This document shows, piece after piece, positions 24,201 through 34,524 of a stretch of DNA of 64,000 nt (position 1 is the stretch's first letter; the number at the start of each line of letters is the position of its first letter). Source of the DNA: Silene conica (taxonomy: Eukaryota > Streptophyta > Magnoliopsida > Caryophyllales > Caryophyllaceae). Both the position numbers and the translations under genes were made by a program. The DNA is taken from assembly GCA_029255685.2 (NCBI GenBank), contig CM055316.2:76816861-76880860 (forward strand), written 5' to 3'. The notes below the pieces were generated by a model that was given only the letters and a program-made list of their open reading frames with translations, was not told the DNA's origin and ran no database searches.

Positions 24201-25376
24201 TTTGAACTTGGATGTGCGTCATTCCCTCCGTCAGTAGCAATGGCCAATGGTTCAAGAACTAGGACACTATTCTTCTATTTCAGGAAAGATTAGAAGCTGG
24301 TATTGGTTCTCAGAGGATGAATTGATGGTCTACAGTATGTCAAGGAGCCGATATTGCGAGCGAATCGGTCGAGAACACAAGAGCAATAATGGTATGACAT
24401 GGGTATATTTTGGCTTACGAATATCTAGTGATTAGATCTGAATGATTTTTTTAGCTTCCAAACATGTAGCTGTAGTCTGTAGATACACTTAGGTTAAACT
24501 TGCTCATCACTTGAAAATGAATTCATTCATACCAGTGGCGGCCTGCGGCCCCAGAGGATTGTTTATGGTGTCATGCAATTATCTAAGTCTATTACATATG
24601 CATTTTACCACTTGTAATTTTCTTAGCACAAAATGGGAAACTGCGGTAAAAATATATTCCCTGGTAACTGGTTTCCTGGGACCCCTAACGAAGTATAGAT
24701 CTGGAAATGATTCCTGCTAAGGCATATGTTGTTGGTTTTCCTCTATGGACTGACAGAAGATTACGTTTTTTTCTTACAGTTATGTATGTGGTTGATCTCC
24801 GGTGGTCTCTTTACTATCAGAAATGTTATGATCCAGACTGCCGAGGTTTGTATTGCCAGGTCCTTAAAAAGTTAGTCGAATGGCAGAATTGTAACTTTTC
24901 GCTAATGAGCTGATGAACCAGGTTATCGATCTCCCTCTCGTCCCATTCTGACCGGCGTGATCCCTGAATTATTCAGTTTGCGTCAGTCAGGTAATGTAGA
25001 AGGTTTGGTGGACGATAAGGTGGAGATAGCTGGTAACCACCAGGAAAATAGTTTGCTTTTAGATTCCGAAAGCATGTCAGAAGAAGATATGAATAATGGG
25101 TGGTGGCTTGAAGCGATCAAAGTTGCTGATAACGTCGAAAATATGGGGAATCTATTGTCAATTAGCTTGGTTAGCTCACTTGTTGATGTTTTCTGATATA
25201 TATGTCTTGTTTAATGCTACTCTTTGAATCCTGAAATTTCTTTTTCGAGAAAATCTGTCGTGATGAATTGATGATTGGTTGGTTATATACAGGACAAAGC
25301 CTCCCAAGAAGATGAAGACTGGTGGATGGAGGTCGAAAGAAGAGCATCTCAGGTTGAACTAAATTGCCAGTCTTGA
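18241..25376 (+). CDS. PRIMPOL: PrimPol (DNA-directed primase/polymerase), 14 exons, 604 aa
   Basis: Exons by splice sites and phase: 18241-18298, 19995-20125, 20503-20672, 20795-20947, 21465-21516, 22347-22521, 22819-22901, 23002-23214, 23333-23449, 23684-23840, 24284-24391, 24780-24845, 24922-25169, 25293-25376. PrimPol is an archaeo-eukaryotic-type primase that makes DNA primers and reprimes stalled forks in nucleus and organelles. Visible hallmarks are the DxE motif (HLYFDLEF, D197/E199), the FSRHL motif (S250/H252) and the third acidic residue in LFVDNAVY (D310). A UL52-type zinc site C461-x6-H468-x19-C488-x4-C493 has the same spacing as in human PrimPol. The C-terminus carries two acidic WW motifs. 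Intron 4 uses a GC donor (AGAAG/GCAACT). The end of exon 2 is the weakest call: it needs another GC donor at 20126 or a weak GT donor a little earlier. Length is close to the human protein. Confidence 0.9.
20985..21165 (+). repeat. SINE-like insertion with 21-G run in PrimPol intron 4
   Basis: GGTAAA, an uninterrupted G run at 21067-21087, then GATTAGATGTACGCAACTTTACC resembles plant SINE tails and the stretch at 2634-2688. It lies inside an intron and does not disturb the exons. Homopolymer length may be inexact. Confidence 0.45.
21806..21975. mobile_element. Small inverted-repeat element (MITE-like) in PrimPol intron 5
   Basis: Opens GCTACTCCGACACTT and closes with a stretch whose reverse complement begins GTTACTCTGACTCTC. 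Between them GTGTCGGTGTCCGACAC and CGACACGTGTCAGACACG form many nested palindromes. No clear target duplication was found, so the class is unassigned. Confidence 0.45.
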
Positions 25377-26060
25377 GTCTTGAATGAGACCATTGCAATC
25401 GACCAAAGTAGTCTCATTGCTTGTTCCCTATCATGCCTCAAAGGAACTATCGAGAATGTTGGACGGACGCAGAATATCTGGCAAGTTTCGGAAGTTTACA
25501 GCACAAAAGGAGACCACCCGGAGTCGTATAAAATTTATACTCTTCTGTATAGTAATTTTTCAGGTTTAGCTTTAAGGAGACAAGATAACTCCTGCGTAAT
25601 TACTAATTACCACGTAGTTAGTAGCTACCGTGTACTCCAGTATTCGTAGTTAATTAGGCGAACAGCTTGGTTCGGACCCGTTAATCCTGGTGTAGACTAA
25701 ATTAATAGAGGAGCCCAACAAGCCAAGGTTATCCTTCGTCATTGGTATATGTCCATTGTCCTGAACTCTTGATATGTAATTATATATGCGAAGTTAAAAC
25801 TACATTCTCATGCGACATTGCTAAGTATTATCATATGTTCGAGCTACGTTCTATTTGACTTGTTTTATCGTACGAGTGTACGACATTCTCATAGGAGAGT
25901 TGCTGATGAGAATAATACTCGGGCATAATCTGCAATTGTTACTTATGCTAAATATTTTGTTTGTTTTAGATATGTAGTTGATCTTTCTTTCTTTGAGCTT
26001 AGTGCATGACCTTATGCTAAATATTTTGTATTTCAGCGTAAAGTTATCACCTGATCCTTT
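25377..26060. other. PrimPol 3' flank
   Basis: Contains the presumed 3'UTR and intergenic DNA. Short open frames at 25380-25650 show no domain or splice logic and directly follow the PrimPol stop, so I treat them as non-coding. Confidence 0.5.
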
Positions 26061-26063
26061 AAT

Positions 26064-26263
26064 GGTGGAGTCTAGTGATTAAAATTTGGATAAAATTTTT
26101 AGGAGACTCGGGTTTAAACCTCTCCAAGAGCAAAAATTTTTGGAGTATTTTTCGTCCGAGTCCATGCTTAAATAATTTTCGAGTCTATCACCCTCGGGTG
26201 GCCGAGGGTTTACCCAGTGCGCACCGAAGATAGCGGCGGCGGATTCCTCGTCACCAAAAAAAA
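26064..26263 (+). repeat. tRNA-derived SINE copy
   Basis: Same family as 7008-7250: GGTGGAGTCTAGTGATTAAA head, CGAGTCTATCACCCTCGGGTG body, and CAGTGCGCACCGAAGATAGCG tail ending in an A run. An internal deletion removes part of the middle. Confidence 0.7.
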
Positions 26264-27610
26264 TCGAGGGAGTATTAAGTTTTAAATATTTCATGTAATG
26301 TTTATTTCTAGATTCGTTACTATCGGCCTTTATTAAAATTGAAATAAAAAATAATACATTAATCATATCCTCTAAATTTTATACTTTATGGAAATAGATT
26401 ATTAAAAACACAAATTTGTATTAAAGACGGATAATATCCATTACAAGCTAAAGACCGATAGTGATAGTGACCCCCCTCTCATAATATGTGAGTGACGCTA
26501 CCCATCGAATGCTCCATTCCTTTCCCTTGTCGTCAAACTTGTTTTATTGTGAGAGAGACATATCCGTCTCAACTTGTAATATCACACGCTAGACACTTTG
26601 TATTAAAAAAGTGAAGAGAATTATAATATGAAAATAGTTAAAAACATTTGGCAAGACAAGGGATTCAATGTTGTAATCTTAAATGAAGACGAGGAAGGTG
26701 AAAAGGAGGATGATAATATGGAAATAATTTGTTAAAAGAAAATTGCAAGAAAATTATAAGTAAAAGTATTATATTATCTTAACTTTTATTTTAAGTTCGA
26801 TTTTTTTTGTTTTTTTATGGAAATATGACAAATAACTACCTAATAAATCTAAAATTTTACGTCTTACTACCTAATATAATAAATTTTGCAACTAACTACT
26901 AAAATCACACAATGTTAATCAGTTTGCTACCTTTTTGACGGAAACCGAACTTAAGTTAGTTTTAAATGTTCGGGTTAAGTTAAATGACCATCTTACCCTT
27001 CCCTTAATAAACCTATTCCCTGTTAAAATTTTACCCATCCTTCTCCCTCCCCTGTAAAAGCTCACATAAAGAAATTATTCTTGCCGCCATTGTATTCGAA
27101 GTTTTTGCTAAAATGGTGTCGAAAACCAAACTATTTACCAAAATAGCGCTCATTTCAAACTATTTACCAAAAATGGTTCCACGTCATCAATTCCAATTTT
27201 TTAATTTTTTTTTTCAGAAATTCAATACTTGTCGCTGTCTGGGACAGCGACATGTTACTTGCTTGTTTCGATATTTGCCGAGCTAACTTCGTCATGTCCG
27301 TTCTCCTTACTCCGACCACCAAATAATGAAATACGACCACCATTCTCATCTACTCATTTCCCTTATCGTATTCGGATTGTTGGTTGAGGTATTTGCTCCA
27401 TGATTTGAGCAAAAAACGAGTCCTAATATGGCCGTTCACAAACAATTTCGGTATCGAAATATTGAGAAATTTGTCTCTTATTGGTGTTTTTATACTTGCA
27501 GGTTGATCTCTTATTGCTTGATGATGTGGAGTGATGAGTAGGGATGATTACGATTAGTATTAATATCCCATTTAGCCTGCATGTAGTTGAGTTTTCTCCA
27601 ATGGGCTAAA
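26264..27610. other. AT-rich intergenic DNA, repeat remnants, no gene recognised
   Basis: Includes a GACGGATA...TATCCGTC inverted-repeat type stretch at 26420-26560 that recurs at 43925-44110. TATTTACCAAAA occurs twice at 27130-27170. No exon-like structure found. Confidence 0.45.
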
Positions 27611-27611
27611 T

Positions 27612-27648
27612 GCATTTGTTGTCCTGTGTACGAAGGACAACAAAATGC
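27612..27648 (+). repeat. Strong hairpin next to the minisatellite
   Basis: GCATTTGTTGTCCT (27612-27625), an 8-base loop, then AGGACAACAAAATGC (27634-27648): 14 pairs with one bulged A. It sits five bases before the tandem array at 27653. Confidence 0.75.
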
Positions 27649-27652
27649 GTTG

Positions 27653-28081
27653 TTGGATTAGGTTACAGTTCTGCTTGCCTTTGTATTTTGAGGTGTATTG
27701 TTGTAGGACTGTGATTTGGATTAGGTCACAGTTTTGTGCTGCCTTTGTATTATGGGGTATATTATGGTGGAACTGTAGTTTGGATTAGGTTACAGTTTTG
27801 CTTGCCTTTGTATTTTGAGGTGTATTGTTGTAGGACTGTGATTTGGATTAGGTCACAGTTTCGTGTTGCCTTTGTATTATGGGGTATATTTTGGTGGAAC
27901 TGTAATTTGGATTATGTTACAGTTTTGCTTGCCTTTGTATTTTGAGGTGTATTGTAATGGGGCTGTGATTGGGATTAGGTCACAGTCTTTGTGTGCCTTT
28001 GTATTTTGAGGTGTATTTTCGTAGAGCTGTGATTTGGATTAGGTCACAGTTTTGCTTGCCTTTGTATTCTGAGGTGTATTT
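27653..28081 (+). repeat. Minisatellite, about 7 copies of a ~63-bp unit, with an alternating two-unit (~126 bp) order
   Basis: Each unit contains TTGGATTAGGTYACAGTTTTG, a GCCTTTGTATT stretch, then GAGGTGTATT or GGGGTATATT and an ACTGTGATT end. The first five copies alternate between two sub-types (TTTTGAGGTGTATTGTTG versus TTATGGGGTATATTATGG), a higher-order pattern typical of duplication of a dimer. The frame is partly open but encodes only W/L/Y-rich repeats, so coding is not supported. Confidence 0.85.
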
Positions 28082-29345
28082 ATGCATGTGGATCATAAAT
28101 GCTGAGGCTATGTATTTATGCCGTGGTTGTATAACGGAGTCTTGATATGAGTGTTCTCTTGTAATGTGTATTTGTATCCTTCCATGCCTAGGATTGGGGT
28201 CATGGTTTGATATTGCTGAATATGGTATATACTTGCCTGAGTCAGGGTACGGTGTTATATACTTACTGTTGTACATCTGCTTGCCTAGAGTTGGTACAGT
28301 GTCAGATATGTATGTTGATATTGATGAGTTTAGTACCTTGTTTATAGTATTGTTCATCCAAGGCATTGGATGACTCTTTAATTGGTTTCGTAAATGGTTT
28401 GGATTGAAAGACCCCCCGGCCGGGTAACCGGAAGGGAAACCGGCTCTCCTTCCAAATAGTTTCCGAAGTTGGTTGAGAGCCTTGCATAGTATTGGCACGT
28501 TGATAAGAGTTCGAGATGTTGATATATAAATGCTTCACATGATTGTTTATGTTGGAGTATGATACTTGTTTACATGTTCTGTGTTGTATGACATTAGGTG
28601 AATATGAGAACTCTAGTCACTCCCCACTGACTGTGGCGCACATGTTGTATGTGTGTAGGTACTTGATGCTGTTCTTCAGGGGGTTACGTTGAGGCTAGCG
28701 AGCGATGATCCTTCATCGATGACTTTACCCATTCGTTAGCTAAACCTTAGCTTTATGTTTTCCGTATTTTTGTGCCTGTAGGGATATGCTATCCCGGGCT
28801 GCTTTTGTATAGTACTTATATACTTATCTATGTTTTATCTTCCGCAGGTTTAGTTTGTTAAAACACCTCGCATGTTTATTTATGTTAAAAAGTTTTAATT
28901 CTGCTGCAATTTTGGTACTTTGTATGTTTTATATTTCCGCTTTCGCGAGTAGTTTTACATTTATGGTTGGTCAATTATCAAATTTTAATCATCTAAGATA
29001 ATAGTCAATTAAATAAATAGTTTTCTAATTCTCATAATTATAACTTAAATAATTCACAAAACTTGAACCAATCACATCGCTCGAAAAGTTCCTCTTTTAA
29101 GTATATATATATTGATAGTAATTCTTCATTTAACAAACACTCAACTGAAAAAACATAAAGCAAAATGATACATTTTGAGGTCGGGCCCTTCGCTTCATTC
29201 CCTTCCTTCTACGTACCAATGACGACGGAAAGGGCAGAACTAGTGACTCATTTAACTCATCTTATGATTTTCGCGAATTCTTCTTCCAAACCGAGCATAT
29301 GTTTAAAATAATAAGACACGGTAATTCGGTAAATAGCTACCATCT
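28082..29345. other. Repeat-derived DNA, probably old LTR-retrotransposon sequence
   Basis: Sequence around 28600-28860 (CACTCCCCACTGACTGTGGC, then TTCAGGGGGTTAC) feels like non-coding parts of plant gypsy elements, but no PBS, polypurine tract or paired LTR is visible. A GC-rich CCCCGGCCGGG stretch lies at 28411. No gene recognised. Confidence 0.3.
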
Positions 29346-29349
29346 TATC

Positions 29350-29611
29350 TACTCCCTCCATTTTTTCTCATCCAATACATTTGTTTTTTCACGTTTGCCA
29401 ACGCACGTTTTACGTATTTAATATCTTTAGATACGGATTTGTGAAAATTATAAACGTTATATATTTTCAATGTACTCGTAAAGACGAATTAAACAAGACC
29501 CCACATGAATATATTTTTTCTTACGTATTGAGAGCAAATTGAAATTGAATGTTCACTTGTGAATAATGTACAAAAAGCAAATGTATTGAATGGAAAAACG
29601 TAAAGGGAGTA
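29350..29611. mobile_element. Stowaway MITE, 258 bp plus TA target duplications
   Basis: TA then CTCCCTCC at 29352, and GGGAG then TA at 29605-29611. Terminal inverted repeats extend inward: CATCCAATACATTTG on the left and CAAATGTATTGAATGG on the right. TA duplication and the CTCCCTC start are diagnostic of Tc1/mariner-derived Stowaway elements. Confidence 0.85.
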
Positions 29612-30462
29612 TAAGATAAAAATAAAATGCTTAAATATTAGTAAAAAGACTTATCTTACCTAGTGAGATATATTTGACCCGTTTTATTCCTAAAACTATA
29701 ACATCCGTCTTAACTCTTAAGAGAGCCTTATTGTATGTATTCCGTATTTAGGATGGAAATCAATTACTCGGATAAGTAATGAATAATGCAATGAATGACA
29801 TTGTCAACCAATGCCGGCGGCTTTGAAAATACAATAAGTCTTCCTTGCGACAGATATATAATATAAACCATGAAAAATCTCAAATAATTTGTCTTTTTCT
29901 ACTCAAGTGAATAATATTTACCCGTCATAAATTTACGATGGTATATTCGTCACAAATGAGAATTTGTGCTGAAAATAATGTTTTACGACACATTTTTAGT
30001 TAGTTACCAAGTACGGAGTAAAAAGTTAATTGTTGACAATTAACTTTTGTACTAAAAAATGGTAATTAAATATACACTCTCTTATTTTTCCTTTTCTTTC
30101 CTTCGTGTGCATGATGTTTTAGGAGATGGATACATTAAGAGTAGAAAATTGGGTGAAGTTTGGTGATAAGGGAGAGATAAATAATTAAGGGTTAAATAAG
30201 AAATTATGTAACACAAACATTAAAGGAAAAAATAAAATTAAAAAAATTAGATGGAATTTGGTAATAGGATAATGATATAAATAAAATATAAATATTTTTT
30301 TTAAAAAATAAACCTTGAATAGTCCATTTAAAAAAATAGAAAAGGAAAATAATGAATTAGAGGTAACATATAATAAAAACTAATAAGAGGTCCGAAGTTC
30401 ACACTGATAATCAACAGTAGGAGGATCATACATCCGATGTACTACCATCAACTTTATACTTT
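29612..30462. other. AT-rich intergenic DNA, nothing recognised
   Basis: No open frames with domain features, no RNA gene. A stretch at 29850-29970 carries GACAGATATATAAT and CGTCACAAATGAG phrases related to the inverted-repeat family at 43925. Confidence 0.45.
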
Positions 30463-31304
30463 CACTACTACAAAAAAGCAAAAGAAACCTGTTGAAAAAG
30501 GCCTTAGACACCTGTTATAAACAGGTGTCTAGGTCATAGGTGTCTTTGGTTAAGAAACCTGTTGGAGGAACTGGTATCTTAGCTAACAATTAAAGAGACT
30601 TGTTTTTATTAATAACTGGTGTCTTTGACTTATACCTGTCATCTACACCCGGTGTCTGGTTCATTTTAAAAAAAAAACAATTCATGCAATGGGTCGAACC
30701 CACGACCACAAGGAGGATATTTAATGGCTGTACCATTGAGCCACAAGATATTTACTGTAGATTTATTGGGATAACATTTAATTATCTACTATTTATCAAT
30801 ATTTGGGGTCGCAAAAAACCGTCTTTTAAACCAAATTGTTTAAGTTTGGGGTAGCGGTTGCTACCCCTTGCTCTAAGGTGGGTTCGCCCCTGTCTATGAC
30901 ACCACTCTAATTTACACCCGGTGTCTTTGATATATTTAAGTAGATATTGATAATTATTATTTAAAGAATGTGTTAGGCGGTGGATTATGGTAAGTTAAGA
31001 GATATAGGTATGCATGTATTACTCGGTGAATCTAGTAGAATTAATTAAACAATATATTATTTAAGAATAATTTATTATTATTAGTTATTAAGTAAATTGT
31101 AAATTAATATATAGGAAACCGGATTCTGGAGGACATTAATAAATTGAAAATTAAAATATAGGAAACCGGATTCAGAAGGATAGGTTTCTTATTTAAACAT
31201 TGCAAACTTCTTATATTAAATCACCGGTGTCTTATGTTAAGAAATCTGTTAGAAAAAAAACAGGTGTCTTATAATTGATGTCTTAGGCCTTTTTTGTAGT
31301 AGTT
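30463..31304. mobile_element. CACTA-like non-autonomous DNA transposon, 842 bp
   Basis: Left end CACTACTACAAAAAAG (30463-30478); right end is its reverse complement at 31289-31303 with the last base changed. GGTGTCT/AGACACC motifs recur many times near both ends (for example 30506-30548 and 31210-31275), as in the subterminal transposase-binding repeats of CACTA elements. No transposase coding. A 3-bp target duplication is not perfect (TTT versus TTG), so classification rests on the ends and subterminal repeats. It contains a nested tRNA-like insert at 30680-30780. Confidence 0.65.
30680..30780 (-). repeat. tRNA-like (SINE head or tRNA pseudogene) inside the CACTA-like element
   Basis: On the minus strand it reads TTGTGGCTCAATGGTACAGC (A-box-like) and GGTCGTGGGTTCGACCCATTG (B-box and T-arm-like). 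Acceptor stems do not pair convincingly, so it is a relic and not a working tRNA gene. Confidence 0.5.
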
Positions 31305-31490
31305 TTGAGCATTTATAATAATGTTTTTGAGTTTTGTTTTAAAAATTATGAGTATTGGTATAAAGTTTTTAAATTAAGTTATTAAAATATTAAGCTCAAA
31401 AACATACAATAAAACTAAAAAACATTACATATAAACTTAGTTATATTTTAGTTTTAACGAAAAAAAATTAAAATCTAACTTATAAATTTT

Positions 31491-31660
31491 TATAAGCTCA
31501 GAAAAAATACACATATGCTCAAAAACAAATAAAGTTTGACGTAATAAGCTCAAAAAAAAAACTCATATGCTCAAAAACAAATAAAGTTTAAGCTAATAAG
31601 CTCAAAAAAATATCCATAAGCTCAAAAAAATATACATATGCTCAAAAACTAAGAAAAGTG
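31491..31660 (+). repeat. Tandem repeat of TAAGCTCAAAAA / ATATGCTCAAAAACAAATAAAG units
   Basis: About three copies of a roughly 50-bp unit built from ATAAGCTCAAAAAAA and CATATGCTCAAAAAC phrases. Non-coding. Confidence 0.7.
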
Positions 31661-31819
31661 TGAGATAGTACCTCCGATATATGTTCCTAATTCTCGATAA
31701 TCAATCCTTCCAACTAAAAGAAAAACATGTGAAAGCCCCACTTTAGTAAAGGGCAAATTGTTATTTCAGATGGGCCCGTTGAAATAAAACAGATTAATTG
31801 TGGCTATTTTTATACTAAA

Positions 31820-32845
31820 CTAGTTTTAATCCCGTGCAAAAAATGCACGGGTTTATCTTTAAAGTTACGGGATATATATACAAAATATTATACGCGCTTT
31901 TATTGTAGGTTTTGAAATATTGACGGGTGTAATTATTATAATCCCGAAATCAAAATATTATTAATTATTTTTATTGTTTATCATCAATAGTGTTTAATTT
32001 AACATATGTGAATTAATTTGTTTATTGATTAGGATGAGTTTAAGGGTTCTTTATCATAAAAAAATTAGTTGTTTAGAAAAAATTCATTATTGTTAATTTG
32101 TCTGTTTTATTGGGAATTAGGATAATTCATCGCAAATTTGTCAGATTGAAAAATTTACAACTTTCATTGATTGACAAATTTATGAGGAAGTAGGGGAATA
32201 ATTAACAACTTTCATTAGCTTATTTTTTTTTATTATAAATTACTTAAATACTGTGATTATTGCTGTTCTGTTATAAAAATATATTATTGTTTTAGATTTT
32301 TTTAAGAAATTATTGTTTCTTTAAAGTATTTTTTATTTTATTTTTATGAGTAATTTATGGTTTTAACATATGCATAATTTTTCGTTCAATTTAATGTATA
32401 TACATTTTATTGACAAAATTTGTAAAAAAGAAATAAGATGAAATCTGTTACAATATTAGTTATTAAAATTTATTCTCTTTTGTATAACTTATATCACTAA
32501 TTTTTTTTCTTTAATCAATTTTCATAACTTTCCGAAATATTAATTTTATGTACAATAACTTTTATTTAGCCAATCAGCATATATTTAATATTTGTAAACT
32601 TTTAATTTTATTGAAGAAAGTAAACATATAGTTACACTTATTATTTTCACTAAACTTTGCAATTAGTAAAATAGAATAAGAGAAAATAGATAGTGGGAGG
32701 AATAGTAGGAAAAAAGAGAGTAATTAATTAGTTTGATGATAGTGGGGAAGTAGGTGGACATCTTATTTTTTTTCTTAATTAAAAAAAAGGAAAAATTCCA
32801 GCCAATTAGAAGGCTTAAAATGTCCTTCCTTTTATAGAAATGGGA
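31820..32845 (-). mobile_element. Helitron, 1026 bp, minus orientation, same family as 12733-13828
   Basis: Minus-strand 5' end TCCCATTTCTATAAAAGGAA (from 32845) closely matches the TCCCTTATCTATAAAAGGAA start at 12733. The 3' end has hairpin CCCGTGCA/TGCACGGG (31831-31851), then AAAACTAG with CTAG at 31820-31823. Host A is at 31819 and T at 32846 on the plus strand, the expected insertion between A and T. No coding capacity. Confidence 0.8.
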
Positions 32846-34086
32846 TGCTACTACTTTTTGATAAAATATTATCATTACTTTCAGGATAAAAAGTGACAAA
32901 TTTGCGATATAATATTTTGTTATTAAATAAGTACATTCTATGGTATGTAATATTTAGTCTGTCTTATTTTAGTGCGTCTGAAGTAAGAATTTCTGCTAAA
33001 GGATGTATATGGGTGATGGGCCTTAATATTAGTATGGACAAGTGAGCCATAAAGAACAAGTTTTATCTATAAACTCTTCAAAGTCTTAGTGTAAGATTAT
33101 TGATGAGTCGTGAGACTAGAATTACATCATATATTATATAAAAGAATCTTGTAACAATGCTGAGGTGGCGCTATATGGGAGTAGAATTTGGTGTTTTAAG
33201 CCCTGATATTGCATCTCACAAAAACCACTTTGTTTTGACCAATGACGTTTTATTGTCTCTGCCACATCAGCCAAAAAAATAAATTAAAATCAATATATTA
33301 TAAAAAAACGCATCTTATTAATTGATAAGGTTAATATACACTTAATTGATTGTCTACAATTCTCGAAGTATGGTACACGGCACATAACACCAAGCCCATA
33401 TTGAGTAGCTTTTTTAATGTATTTTTGAATGTCTGCGGCTATTCAATTTGGTCTGTTTATTGGCTCAACTAACCAAATACAGTGTCCACATTATTTGACT
33501 ATTAGAATTCTACAATTCAAGGTTTCTGTTTGAGGGCTTCGTTGTAAAGAATCTGAAATTTCACTTTTCAAAGACGAAATAATTATAATATTATTAATTA
33601 CAACCAACCATTATACTTCCAAGAACCATTTTGTTTCTCTATGTTGCTCGAAAAATTCAATGGTCAGCCTTATCTTTTTCTTCTCTTTTGTCTTCTAAAA
33701 TCTTTAAATACAATTCAACCAACATAATTTTTCCTATTCTGAAATTTTAAGTCTATTCTAAAATATCACAAACCGAAATTTCCAATCCTAATAGTGCCAG
33801 AAACTAATTATTCTATCTTTGTATCATAATGGAATATAGTGTAATGGATCTTTTGACTATCCTGCACTTCTATTATCACGGAGTATCAACAATGTCACTG
33901 TTTTTGTCACGAATCTGAAAACAGCGTCTCTATATTCCAAGTTTCAACCAGGATAAGCTTGCATACATCTTAACCCCTTACCTTACCTTCTGCAAGAGCT
34001 TTTAGAGTACTGCATTGATGGGTTTTGAAATATTATTTTCTCATTGGAAATCAAATAGAAGTTTAATTATCCCCTCTCTTGTGCAG
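32846..34086. other. Intergenic DNA, no gene recognised
   Basis: AT-rich and without repeats I can name. The only gene-like sequence follows at 34087. Confidence 0.4.
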
Positions 34087-34524
34087 GACTCTCATGTAGT
34101 AACAAGATTTGCTGAGTATTTTCATTTCGAGGCAATGAATGAAAAGTTCAATAAGGATGAAGTGTTGGGCCATCTGGGGAGTAACAAGTCAGTCACCAAG
34201 GAAGAAGATTCAGTTAATGGATCCAATGGTTCTGAAGTGGCAGGTAAAAAGGAGCAGCCACAAAACAAAGCCAATGTATACCTGGAACAATTGTTGATTA
34301 CCATGCTAAAGTTAACACAGTTCTTTATTCTCCCAGCATAAGTTTGAGTTGTAGTACGTCAGTGTCAATAAAATTGAACATTACAGTGATATTCAATATT
34401 ATTTTATCTTCAGCCTATCTATAACAAAGATGACATCTTCGATTCCCTCTCATGCAACACACTTGATCATGATTCTCAAAATGGAAGAACTAAATTCTAT
34501 GAACAGTTAAAGCTAGATGCAAAG
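34087..34524 (+). pseudogene. Orphan exons of a DCP5/LSM14-like decapping factor (FDF region)
   Basis: After a good acceptor (TTGTGCAG at 34086), the frame encodes FDF-domain sequence with HFEAMNEKFNKDEVLGHLG. The next exon, 34414-34524 (37 codons, acceptor CAG and donor GTATG intact), encodes IYNKDDIFDSLSCNTLD and NGRTKFYEQ, the segment before the TFG box. Plant DCP5 is a P-body RNA-binding protein with an N-terminal Lsm domain and C-terminal RGG tail; neither is present here. So this is a gene fragment carrying its intron, consistent with genomic duplication or Helitron-type capture and not retroposition. The donor of the first exon is uncertain (34243 possible). Confidence 0.7.

Noticed and set aside
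27653-28081. Possible CRISPR array
   Set aside because: Direct tandem units with no unique spacers, in plant DNA.
27736-28373. Open frames over the minisatellite and its flank
   Set aside because: They arise from the repeat unit being partly stop-free; composition is low-complexity.
30690-30765. tRNA gene on the minus strand
   Set aside because: T-arm-like and D-arm-like motifs are present but stems do not close.
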